Under the pieces are notes generated by a model. The model had not been told where the DNA came from. It searched no databases and saw only the letters and a list, made by a program, of their open reading frames with translations. A stretch of 20,967 bases of DNA from CAYMEV01 sp964431655 [NCBI: uncultured bacterium]. GTDB taxonomy: Bacteria; CAYMEV01. A program made the translations under genes and the position numbers. The DNA is taken from contig CAYSKJ010000024.1 in assembly GCA_964431655.1 (NCBI GenBank), positions 6,279-27,245 of the forward strand. The letters are read 5' to 3'. How positions within the stretch are numbered: the stretch's first letter is position 1; every line of letters starts with the position of its first letter. Positions 1 through 7,735 of the stretch are shown here, in pieces.

Positions 1-73
1 TTTTTTTTTGTTTTTTACGGTATTATTTTGTGTTAAATTTATTTATTAACGAAGCAATAAATTAGGAAGAACA

Positions 74-1555
74 ATGAAGACAGGAAGCGAAAAGACCATA
101 AGCCTGACACTGCCGGCCGATAAGCTGTTTATTACCGCTGCAGCAAAGGTAGCCGAGGAGTTCATGGATATTAACGGGATGGATGCTGATATGTCCAAAA
201 GGGTTCAGTTCGGCCTGGAGGATATACTGACCGAGCTTATTGAATACCAGGGCGGATATCTTAGCAATGTCAGCATAACGGTATCCTATACTGCGGGCAG
301 GCACGGGCTTGAGATAAAGATCCGGGAGAACGGAATCCCTTATGATGAGCAGACCATGGACAGATACAGCCCTGAAAAGGATGAGGACGAAGGCATAGAA
401 GGGATAGGGATATATTATTTAAAAAGGTTCATGGACAGTGTGGAGTTCCGCAATCTGGGCAAGGAAGGCAGGGAGATAATTATAAAAAAGCATATTCAGG
501 GCTGGGAGGAACGGGATGCTGAACCTGGGATAGAAGAAAAAACAAAAGGAAGCCAAACAGCTCCGGTTGATTACTATGTGCGGGGCATCAGGGACAGCGA
601 GGCTATTGAACTTGCCAAATGCGTCTTTTTTACCTATGGGTATACCTATATATATGAGGCTGTATATTATCCCGAAAAAGTTACTGAGATGAACCGCCAG
701 GGGGAGATGATTTCCGTGGTTGCTGTTACAAGAAAGGGGGAAGAGCTTATGGGTCACACGGCCCTTACCTTCGGGGAGATGGAAAATGTAGCGGAGATGG
801 GTGTTGCTTTTGTCTATCCGAAATACAGGGGTATGAGATGCCTGGAGACCATGACGGAAGCCCTGCTGGAAAAGGCAAGGGAAAGAGGGCTGGAAGGTGT
901 CTATGTCCAGGCGGTCACGTCCCACATATTCAGCCAGAAGGCAGCCCGCAGGTTCGGTCTGAGAGATACAGCCATACTGCTTTTGAGGATAACGCCCATG
1001 GTTTTCAAGGCCATAAAGGATTACGGGGACAGCAAAGAAACCCTTGTAATAAGCTATCTCCAGATAAAGAAAAGGGTAGAGACTCTAAAGTATGCTCCTG
1101 AGAAATATAAAACTGTAATAGAGAAGATATACAGGAACCTGGGCTTTGCCGCTGATTTCGCCCGGGCAGGGAAGGTTGGGAAAACCGGGGCCAGGGCCAG
1201 CCTGGCCGTTACACTGGATTCCTATAATACAGCCACCATTAAGGTCATGAAATATGGCGATGATTTTGAACAGGCGGTAAAAAAGCATGTAAAGGAGATA
1301 TGTTTAAACCGGATTGACAGCATTTACATCTACCTTCCCCTGGCAGAGCATAATACCTGTTATTCAGCAGAAATACTTAATCCTCTGGGATTCTTTTTTG
1401 CAGGTATCATGCCCGGAAATAACGGCAATGACATGCTCATACTCCAGTATCTTAATAACTGCCGTGTCAGCTATGAAGATATCATGCTGGAGAGTGACAC
1501 AGCAGGAGAGATTTTAAAGTTTATAAGAGAGGAAGACCCTGGCAAGGAGATTTAA
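74..1555 (+). CDS. RsbW-like HATPase / GNAT acetyltransferase fusion protein
   Basis: Two-part protein of 493 residues. Residues 1-140 resemble the HATPase_c_2 (RsbW/SpoIIAB anti-sigma kinase) fold: an N-box-like helix at 45-58, a G1-like stretch ENGIPYDE, and a G2-like stretch GIEGIGIYYLKRFMDSVEF. Residues about 165-300 look like a GNAT acyltransferase, with the acetyl-CoA-binding motif in VYPKYRGMRC followed by a long helix and an AARRFGL segment. The last 190 residues contain an LGFFFAGIMPG stretch typical of the C-terminal end of GNAT folds, so a second degenerate copy is possible. The N-box Asn expected after LEDILT is Glu54, which casts doubt on normal Mg-ATP binding. The ATG at 74 has AGGAAGA at 64-70. 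It is the first gene of the four-gene lux-like operon, 4 bases before the next start. Domain assignment is fairly sure. The function is unknown: it may regulate the operon or acylate its product. Confidence 0.8.
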   Translation: MKTGSEKTISLTLPADKLFITAAAKVAEEFMDINGMDADMSKRVQFGLEDILTELIEYQGGYLSNVSITVSYTAGRHGLEIKIRENGIPYDEQTMDRYSPEKDEDEGIEGIGIYYLKRFMDSVEFRNLGKEGREIIIKKHIQGWEERDAEPGIEEKTKGSQTAPVDYYVRGIRDSEAIELAKCVFFTYGYTYIYEAVYYPEKVTEMNRQGEMISVVAVTRKGEELMGHTALTFGEMENVAEMGVAFVYPKYRGMRCLETMTEALLEKARERGLEGVYVQAVTSHIFSQKAARRFGLRDTAILLLRITPMVFKAIKDYGDSKETLVISYLQIKKRVETLKYAPEKYKTVIEKIYRNLGFAADFARAGKVGKTGARASLAVTLDSYNTATIKVMKYGDDFEQAVKKHVKEICLNRIDSIYIYLPLAEHNTCYSAEILNPLGFFFAGIMPGNNGNDMLILQYLNNCRVSYEDIMLESDTAGEILKFIREEDPGKEI

Positions 1556-1559
1556 TAAT

Positions 1560-2696
1560 ATGGAGAACCATCAGAATATCGATGCCCTTTGCAGTATAGA
1601 GGAGGCCTACAAAGTCACTCCTGAGGCAGAAAAGCTGTTCGTCAGCGCCATGAGGGACAATTTTGCATGGCAAGTGCAAAAACAGCCCTATATCGCATAT
1701 ATGGCAGAAAGATTATCCCTAAGTCCGGAGGATATATGCAGTATCGAGGATGCTTACAGACTGCTATGCCTGTTTGTCGGTACCATGAAGATAAATGACT
1801 TCTGCAGTACAGGCAGGGATGAGATAGCCCTCACCCTTACAAGCTCCGGCACTGGAGGCCAGAAGACCCATCTTTACCTGGACAGCCCCAGCCTTAAAAG
1901 GCTTGAGAAACTGGCTTACAGCTGTTTTGAGTCCATCGGGTGTACAAGCCCGGAGCCTGTCCACTGCTTTTTGATGTCCTATGCACCTTCAGACAGTCAC
2001 AATATAGGCACATCCTGGAGCCAGGTGCATAAAAGGGACCTTACTCCCTTAAAAAGCGAGCACTGGGCTCTGGAAAAAGATGAGAACAGCGGAGAGTTCA
2101 CTTTTGATGCCGGCAAATGGGCACGAAAGATTATTGAACTGTCCGGGGATGCACCGGTAAGGCTTCTGGGGTTCCCTGCCTTCATGTGCTCCATAGTGGA
2201 GGAGATAAAAAAGATCAGGGGAAAGCTCAAGCTTCTGCCTGGCAGTTTCATAATATCCGGGGGAGGATGGAAGAACCACCTGGGCCAGCCAATGACTCAC
2301 GGGGAATTTACACAGTATATGAGCATCAACCTGGGCATAGACCCTGATAATATAAGGGACACCTTCGGCATGGCCGAGCACGGCATTCCCTATATAGCAT
2401 GCAGGAAAGGCAATTTTCACGTACCTGTCTACAGCAGGCTGAGGACCATAGACCCTCTTTCAGGAGGGGATACGGGCATGGGAAGGGAAGGGCTTTTGTG
2501 CCTTTATACACCCTACAATACCGCCCAGCCCAATCAGGCCGTTTTATCCACTGATATTGTTGAGATTAACCTCGGCTGTGAATGCGGTATCAATGGGGCC
2601 TACATAAAATCAGTAAGGAGGGGGGGCACCAGGAAGCATAAGGGATGCGCCATAGCTGCCCAGGAGATACTTAAAAAGAGCGGAGAAGCCAGATGA
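1560..2696 (+). CDS. LuxE-type acyl-protein synthetase
   Basis: Member of the LuxE (acyl-protein synthetase) branch of adenylate-forming enzymes; 378 residues, the usual family size. In luminous bacteria LuxE activates a fatty acid as acyl-AMP, loads it on its own cysteine and hands it to LuxC. Seen here: the P-loop SSGTGGQKT at residues 95-103, the segment FGMAEHGIPY in the middle of the C-terminal half, a STDIVEINLG segment, and a C-terminal KGCA motif with Cys363, which matches the position of the acyl-accepting cysteine known for LuxE near residue 364. AAGGAGA at 1544-1550 precedes the ATG. The stop overlaps the next start (ATGA), so it is translationally coupled to the LuxC-like reductase, its expected partner. 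No luciferase or LuxD thioesterase gene is nearby, so the substrate acid is unknown and bioluminescence is not implied. Confidence 0.88.
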   Translation: MENHQNIDALCSIEEAYKVTPEAEKLFVSAMRDNFAWQVQKQPYIAYMAERLSLSPEDICSIEDAYRLLCLFVGTMKINDFCSTGRDEIALTLTSSGTGGQKTHLYLDSPSLKRLEKLAYSCFESIGCTSPEPVHCFLMSYAPSDSHNIGTSWSQVHKRDLTPLKSEHWALEKDENSGEFTFDAGKWARKIIELSGDAPVRLLGFPAFMCSIVEEIKKIRGKLKLLPGSFIISGGGWKNHLGQPMTHGEFTQYMSINLGIDPDNIRDTFGMAEHGIPYIACRKGNFHVPVYSRLRTIDPLSGGDTGMGREGLLCLYTPYNTAQPNQAVLSTDIVEINLGCECGINGAYIKSVRRGGTRKHKGCAIAAQEILKKSGEAR

Positions 2697-5338
2697 AGAG
2701 ATACAATTACACGCCATTTATCTGGGGCAGTGAATTTTCCCAGGACAGAGATCTTACTCCCGGGGATTTTGCGGAGAATTTTTCAGCCGATGTAATAAAC
2801 CGTAAGAAAAGGGAGTTCTATGAAAAACCCATAGATGATATACTGGGGCTACTGGAAAGGACAGGGGCCAGATTCGGTGATAAAAACAGCCACTATTACC
2901 GGCAGGTTTATGATCAGATGCCTTCCCTTATAGATTATTCACCCAGGATGGTCGAGACAGGGCTTGGTATGATACCATCCATGCTTTCCCGTAAAAATCT
3001 TTCTCAAAGGCTGTATTTTTTAAAGGATTACCACTGTCTGGACCATGCATGCTTCCAGTCACGCTCAAAATTATCCAGGGCTGTTCCCGCCGGCCTTGTA
3101 ACCCATATTGCCGCCGGAAATGTTTTTTTAGGTTCCATAGACAGCCTGATTTACGGTATTATAACTAAGAATTTGAATATACTGAAGCTTTCCAGGCAGG
3201 ACTTTCTTTTTCCGTCCCTGTTTATGAATGCCCTTTTAGAGGAAGACACCGAAGGCATAATCACTCCCTATATAAGCATGGTATACTGGAGCAGGGAAGA
3301 TAAGGAGATTGACAGCTTCATAAAGCAGAACAGTGATGCCATACTGCTTTTCGGGGGGCAGGATGCAGTGATAAGCTATAAGAACGGCCTTTCAGCAAAG
3401 ACTGAGGTACATGCCTTCGGACCCAAGATAAGCTTCGGACTGGTACTGAAAGATGCTGACAGGGATAAACTGAGGGAATATGCCGAAGGTTTTGCCAGAG
3501 ATATAGTATACTGGGAGCAGAGGGCATGCACAAGCTGTCAGAATATATTTATTGAGGAGACTGAAAATACCCGGTTTTTCATAGATATGCTCTTTGAGGC
3601 CCTGGAGGAAGCAGGGAGAAATATCCCCCAGAAAAGCATACCCCTTGATTCAGCTGTCGAAATAAGAAAGCAGAGGGAACTCTACCGATGGCATGTATTC
3701 AATAATGAGGCTGAAGCATGCCTGGAGGGCACGACCTCATGGCATACAGTAATTGCAGAAAGAAACTGCGATTTAACCGATTCGCCCCTTAACAGGACTG
3801 TCTATGTAAATATAGTCAGGGACTGCAGGGATATTTTATCGGGCAATATAAGGCATATGAAATACTATCTCTCCACAGTGGCCCTGGGAGGAGAAGAACG
3901 CCTCCAGGAGATTACCGGGCAGTTTGTAAATGCCGGGGTACTCAGGTTCTGCCTGCCAGGCAGTATGTCCAGCAGGCATGACCCTGAATCTACCCATGAC
4001 GGGGTTAATATTGCAGAGCTTTTAATAAAGAGGGTAGCTTATGAAGACCTTTCGGTGATGCGATTCGGCCTGGAATTCTTGCCGGGAAGAAAGAGGGATA
4101 ATATTATCCTTGCACGGCTGAATCATATACTGGATGTTTCTCAGAAATCACCCTTCTACCGCGATTTTTACAGGGGGGTTGAACTTCCCCTGAAATCCCT
4201 TGATGATTTTAAGAAAATACCTGTTCTTGAGAAATCCCACCTTACCCAATACAGCTGTGACAAGAGTTTTGATATGCTGACAGGCAAGGCCCGGAACTGC
4301 TATATATTTTCTGCAGGGGGAACAACGGGTTCGATGAAGCATGTATGCTATTCCTACCGGGAGTTTGAGGAGTCGGAGAAGGTCTTTGGATACGGATTCA
4401 AGGCTGCGGGGATAAATGAAAGGGATATTGTGGCCAACCTGCTGAAAAGCGGGGCCTTCTGGACAGCCTTCATAGCTGTGAACAAGGGGCTTGAAGAGAC
4501 CGGGTGCCGGGTGCTGAGCATGACGGGCAATCAGAACGAGAGCCAGACCATAGCCTATATGAAGGCATTCAAAGCCAATGTCATGCTTTCTGTTCCCAGC
4601 AACCTTCTTTTCCTTGCCCAGTATGTTGAAAACAACAGAATAGATATGAAGCTGGACAAGATTTTCTATGCGGGGGAAGTGCTTTCAAGGGATAATATAG
4701 AGTATCTGAAGAAGGTATTCAATGCCGGGACTGTCTCATCCTTCGGTTACGCAGCGGTGGAGATCGGCCCCATAGGGTTCCAGTGCAGCCACTGCCGGGG
4801 AACCCAGCACCACGTATTTGAAGACTATGCCTACCTGGAGGATATAGACAGCGGGGATGCGTTGGTAACAGCCCTTACAAGGGAACTGCACCCCATCATC
4901 CGTTACAGGATATGCGACAGGATAGAATGGGTGGATGAGCCCTGCGGCTGCGGAAGGACAGCCCCCAGGTTCAGGCTCCAGGGCAGGACGGGGGATATGA
5001 TAAAGCTGAACTACTGCAATCTTTATTTAAGCGAAGTAGAGCATGCAATAAGCTGTTTTTCAGAACTCAGCCCCTTCTATCAGATTCATATCGAACCGGT
5101 AGGGAAGAATAAAAGACTGGTTTTTTTCATTGAGCTAAAAGAAGAGAATCCTGGCCTGGCAGAAAACCGGGATTTCATCCAGAAGGTTCTTAACCGGCTA
5201 AAAGCCTCCTCCAAGGGCCTGGCATCCAACTGGGAAGAAAGGCAGATAGACAGCGTGGTGATCCGGCTGGTTTCCCCCGGAAACCTGGAGAGAGTCGGAA
5301 GGACAGGCAAAATTAAGCATATTGTTGATAAAAGGTGA
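2693..5338 (+). CDS. LuxC-type acyl reductase fused to PaaK-type ligase
   Basis: 881-residue fusion. Residues about 1-450 form a LuxC-like acyl-CoA/acyl-enzyme reductase of the aldehyde dehydrogenase superfamily. It carries the nucleotide-binding stretch PAGLVTHIAAGNVFLGS and a catalytic cysteine candidate, Cys279, in WEQRACTSCQ, close to Cys286 of Vibrio LuxC. Residues about 460-881 form a phenylacetate-CoA-ligase-like (PaaK) adenylating enzyme: P-loop SAGGTTGSMK from residue 540, FGYAAVEIGPIG, and the hinge region RLQGRTGDMIKLN near 760-775. Four cysteines (698, 701, 751, 753) could hold a zinc ion. Known LuxC proteins are about 480 residues and stand alone. Reduction and activation on one chain recall carboxylic acid reductases, but in reverse order. 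The gene overlaps its LuxE-like neighbour by ATGA and the exporter gene by GTGA. Domain calls are confident; the substrate and the role of the second activating domain are not. Confidence 0.88.
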   Translation: MKRYNYTPFIWGSEFSQDRDLTPGDFAENFSADVINRKKREFYEKPIDDILGLLERTGARFGDKNSHYYRQVYDQMPSLIDYSPRMVETGLGMIPSMLSRKNLSQRLYFLKDYHCLDHACFQSRSKLSRAVPAGLVTHIAAGNVFLGSIDSLIYGIITKNLNILKLSRQDFLFPSLFMNALLEEDTEGIITPYISMVYWSREDKEIDSFIKQNSDAILLFGGQDAVISYKNGLSAKTEVHAFGPKISFGLVLKDADRDKLREYAEGFARDIVYWEQRACTSCQNIFIEETENTRFFIDMLFEALEEAGRNIPQKSIPLDSAVEIRKQRELYRWHVFNNEAEACLEGTTSWHTVIAERNCDLTDSPLNRTVYVNIVRDCRDILSGNIRHMKYYLSTVALGGEERLQEITGQFVNAGVLRFCLPGSMSSRHDPESTHDGVNIAELLIKRVAYEDLSVMRFGLEFLPGRKRDNIILARLNHILDVSQKSPFYRDFYRGVELPLKSLDDFKKIPVLEKSHLTQYSCDKSFDMLTGKARNCYIFSAGGTTGSMKHVCYSYREFEESEKVFGYGFKAAGINERDIVANLLKSGAFWTAFIAVNKGLEETGCRVLSMTGNQNESQTIAYMKAFKANVMLSVPSNLLFLAQYVENNRIDMKLDKIFYAGEVLSRDNIEYLKKVFNAGTVSSFGYAAVEIGPIGFQCSHCRGTQHHVFEDYAYLEDIDSGDALVTALTRELHPIIRYRICDRIEWVDEPCGCGRTAPRFRLQGRTGDMIKLNYCNLYLSEVEHAISCFSELSPFYQIHIEPVGKNKRLVFFIELKEENPGLAENRDFIQKVLNRLKASSKGLASNWEERQIDSVVIRLVSPGNLERVGRTGKIKHIVDKR

Positions 5339-6585
5339 AGATGACAGGCTTCCGCGATCATCCCTTCTATCTGTTTCCTGATTTCAGAAAGCTTTTTATC
5401 GGCAGGTTAATTTCGGCGGTCGGCGATAAATTCTATACCATAGCCATAGCCTGGTATGTAATAACATCTACCAGCGCTCACAGCAAGTTTGAGCTCGGCA
5501 TGCTCATGGCCTTTAATGTGATTCCCGTCGTACTGACAGGGCCTTTCTGGGGTACTGTGGTTGACAGGATGGACAGGAAAAAGTGCATGATAGCCTCGAG
5601 CATAATCAGGGGAGCTGTCATATTTTTGGTCTTTTTCCTGATGTATCATGAAAGGCTCAGCATTAATGTCCTCTATGCCCTGACCTTTCTTAATGCAAGC
5701 TTTGTCCCCCTCTTTGAATCCTCGGTAAGCTCCAGCCTTATTCTGGTAACGGATGAAAAGCGGCTTCCCAGGGCGGTAGCAGCAGATGCTATGGTAATAC
5801 AGTTCTCCAATGTCCTTGGTGCAATACTCGGCAGTGTCCTTATTGCGTCCACAGGTATAAAGGGGGCTATTCTTGTTAATGCTGCAAGCTTCTATCTATC
5901 TATCCTCTTTATAATCTTTATAAAGACAAGGCTTAAAGTTATCCTGGAAAAAACCTCTTTTTTTAAGGATATAAAAACAGGTCTGGGCTATATAGCAGGA
6001 AACAAACCCATCTACAGCCTTATAATATGCTTTGCCGTTTTTAACTTCTTTGGGGCTCCTCTGGTTCTTTATGTTCCCATGATAGTCCAGTTCATACTGA
6101 AAGAGAGCGTAAAATGGGTGGCTTATGAGGAGATGTTCATGGGCATCGGTTCCCTTGCAACCGCCTTTATACTCAGCATGAGAATCAATCCCAGAAAGGT
6201 GTACCTTTCCATATTCTGGGGTATTTTCATCCTTGGTCTGATGAATTTTTCCATCGGTTCTCTGACTGACAGGTATTTGATGCTGGGTCTGTTCACTGTT
6301 GTGGGTTCGAGCTTTATAGTGGTCAATGCCAATGCTCTCTCCCTTTTCCAGAGGGAGGTGCCGAACCAGATAAAGGGCAGGTTCTTCGCAGCCCTTTCAA
6401 CCATATGTTATGCAGTCATACCCCTTGCTTTTATGGTAAACGGCTTTTTGACCGACTCCTATCCCATAAGCATGATACTCAAGGTAAACGGCATAGGGGC
6501 TGTAATCCTGGCATTTGTCTTCCTCTTCATACCCAGGGCAAAAGGCTACGGCAGAATAAGCAAAAGAGAAGGCCTGTCTGATTAG
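5335..6585 (+). CDS. MFS transporter, drug-efflux type
   Basis: 416-residue polytopic protein with about 12 hydrophobic segments. The major-facilitator loop 2-3 signature is GPFWGTVVDRMDRKK, near residues 63-77. The family is that of MefA/macrolide-efflux-like H+ antiporters, which export small amphipathic molecules. Translation may begin at GTG 5335, overlapping the stop of the preceding gene (GTGA), or at ATG 5341 two codons later; the difference is negligible. It is the last gene of the operon that starts at 74, so export of the product of the LuxE/LuxC-PaaK enzymes, or self-protection from it, is the natural inference. The stop codon shares TTAG with the stop of the convergent gene on the other strand, leaving no space for a terminator between them. 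Confidence 0.87.
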   Translation: MKMTGFRDHPFYLFPDFRKLFIGRLISAVGDKFYTIAIAWYVITSTSAHSKFELGMLMAFNVIPVVLTGPFWGTVVDRMDRKKCMIASSIIRGAVIFLVFFLMYHERLSINVLYALTFLNASFVPLFESSVSSSLILVTDEKRLPRAVAADAMVIQFSNVLGAILGSVLIASTGIKGAILVNAASFYLSILFIIFIKTRLKVILEKTSFFKDIKTGLGYIAGNKPIYSLIICFAVFNFFGAPLVLYVPMIVQFILKESVKWVAYEEMFMGIGSLATAFILSMRINPRKVYLSIFWGIFILGLMNFSIGSLTDRYLMLGLFTVVGSSFIVVNANALSLFQREVPNQIKGRFFAALSTICYAVIPLAFMVNGFLTDSYPISMILKVNGIGAVILAFVFLFIPRAKGYGRISKREGLSD

Positions 6586-7550
6586 CTTTCCTTTTCTTTG
6601 CTGTCCATGCCGAGGGAACTGGATGCTTTATCTTTAAGCTCCCTGAATTTACTGCTTATACCCTCCAGCTTTGCCGATACCTCCGGAGATGGTTCCAGGC
6701 CCTGGATCTCATCATGGTAGGATGCTATTATAGCCGCCATGGCAAAGGCATCGCCTATGGCCACCTTGATAAGATAGGCCAGTATAAGCAGGGCGATTAC
6801 CACCCATCCGCCTATGGTGGATGATGTCAGATACCAGATGGCTCCCCCTACGGGGGCCACAAGCAGAATCACAGCCACGGCAAAGGGAACATAGGAAAGG
6901 ACCATCAGGGCTATGGCATTCATCAGCAGGGGCTTCCATACCATACCGTAAAGGATTATGCCATCCTTGGCATTGGCCCAGACCGAACCGCTGTCAAGCC
7001 AGAAGGTCCTTGCAAGGATAGCTTCATCAATATAGTTCAGGGAAAATTTTATTACCCTGTTTATTATGCCGGCTATATTCCGTCCGGCATTTCCCGGAAG
7101 AAAGGATGTAAACCGGTATACTGCCGAGGTGAAGACATTGATGATACCGCTTATTATCTTGTCTACGGCAAACATGACGCTTGCCTCGCCGAATCTTTTC
7201 TTCACCTGGTCCTTGCCGTAGGAAAGCTGGCTTATCATGACCGGCATATCACTGCCCTTGTGGATGATTTCTGCAATAACAGCTATATGGGCTGCTTTTA
7301 TCATATAAAGGACATAATCCCTTGCAAGCTTATAAAGGAAACCTACACCCCCTATGCCGACCAGAAAGATTATTATACCGGCAAGAGGCAGAGCCTGTCC
7401 TGCAAGCCATGCTATTCCGCCGATAATTGCCAGGTAAACCAGGGCAATAATCCAGAATACAAAAAGAGCTCCAAGCCTTACTGCAGAGATGGGCAGGGTT
7501 TTGATGACAATACTGACGGCTCGTCCGATTTTCAGGGATTTTAAGTCCAT
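6582..7550 (-). CDS. Multi-span membrane protein of unknown function
   Basis: 322-residue membrane protein. Hydrophobic segments lie near residues 22-47, 50-75 and 80-95. A pair of amphipathic helices follows (about 120-175), then strong spans near 205-255 and 258-285. The C-terminal tail is charged (LEGISSKFRELKDKASSSLG) and probably cytoplasmic. No signal peptide cleavage site or catalytic motif is evident. The arrangement of the central helix pair (NYIDEAILARTFWLDSG) and the following spans vaguely recalls choline-transporter-like (CTL/SLC44) proteins, but this is an impression, not a family assignment. The gene stands alone, with its own good promoter (7583-7610) and AGGAGG ribosome binding site (complement of 7558-7563). 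It is a real gene; its function is not recognised. Confidence 0.75.
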   Translation of the reverse strand: MDLKSLKIGRAVSIVIKTLPISAVRLGALFVFWIIALVYLAIIGGIAWLAGQALPLAGIIIFLVGIGGVGFLYKLARDYVLYMIKAAHIAVIAEIIHKGSDMPVMISQLSYGKDQVKKRFGEASVMFAVDKIISGIINVFTSAVYRFTSFLPGNAGRNIAGIINRVIKFSLNYIDEAILARTFWLDSGSVWANAKDGIILYGMVWKPLLMNAIALMVLSYVPFAVAVILLVAPVGGAIWYLTSSTIGGWVVIALLILAYLIKVAIGDAFAMAAIIASYHDEIQGLEPSPEVSAKLEGISSKFRELKDKASSSLGMDSKEKES

Positions 7551-7557
7551 AACAGTT

Positions 7558-7610
7558 CCTCCTAATAATTATTTTGCTGTTTATTCTATTTTTATATGCA
7601 GTTTTGTCAA
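7558..7610 (-). promoter_or_regulatory. Promoter and RBS of the 322-residue membrane protein gene
   Basis: Read on the minus strand, TTGACA (complement of 7605-7610) is followed after 16 bases by TAGAAT (complement of 7583-7588), a near-consensus sigma-70/sigma-A promoter. An AGGAGG ribosome binding site (complement of 7558-7563) lies 7 bases before the ATG at 7550. The octamer AATAGAAT that covers the -10 element recurs just upstream of the -35 (complement of 7613-7620). Confidence 0.7.
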
Positions 7611-7735
7611 ATATTCTATTCCTGCACTCTTATTATCATCGCGGAATATCCTCTTTTAGTTGCCTGAAAAAAATCCGGGATAATGAAGAAATATTTATTG
7701 CATAATCATTTTTCTGTAATAGAATTTTATGAATA

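Noticed and set aside
419-925. Long minus-strand open frame inside the first gene
   Set aside because: It lies wholly within the well-supported HATPase-GNAT gene, has no ribosome binding site, and its translation resembles no protein family.
74-5338. Bioluminescence (lux) operon
   Set aside because: Only luxC- and luxE-type functions are present. There is no luciferase (luxA, luxB) or LuxD, and the fusion with a PaaK ligase differs from lux operons.
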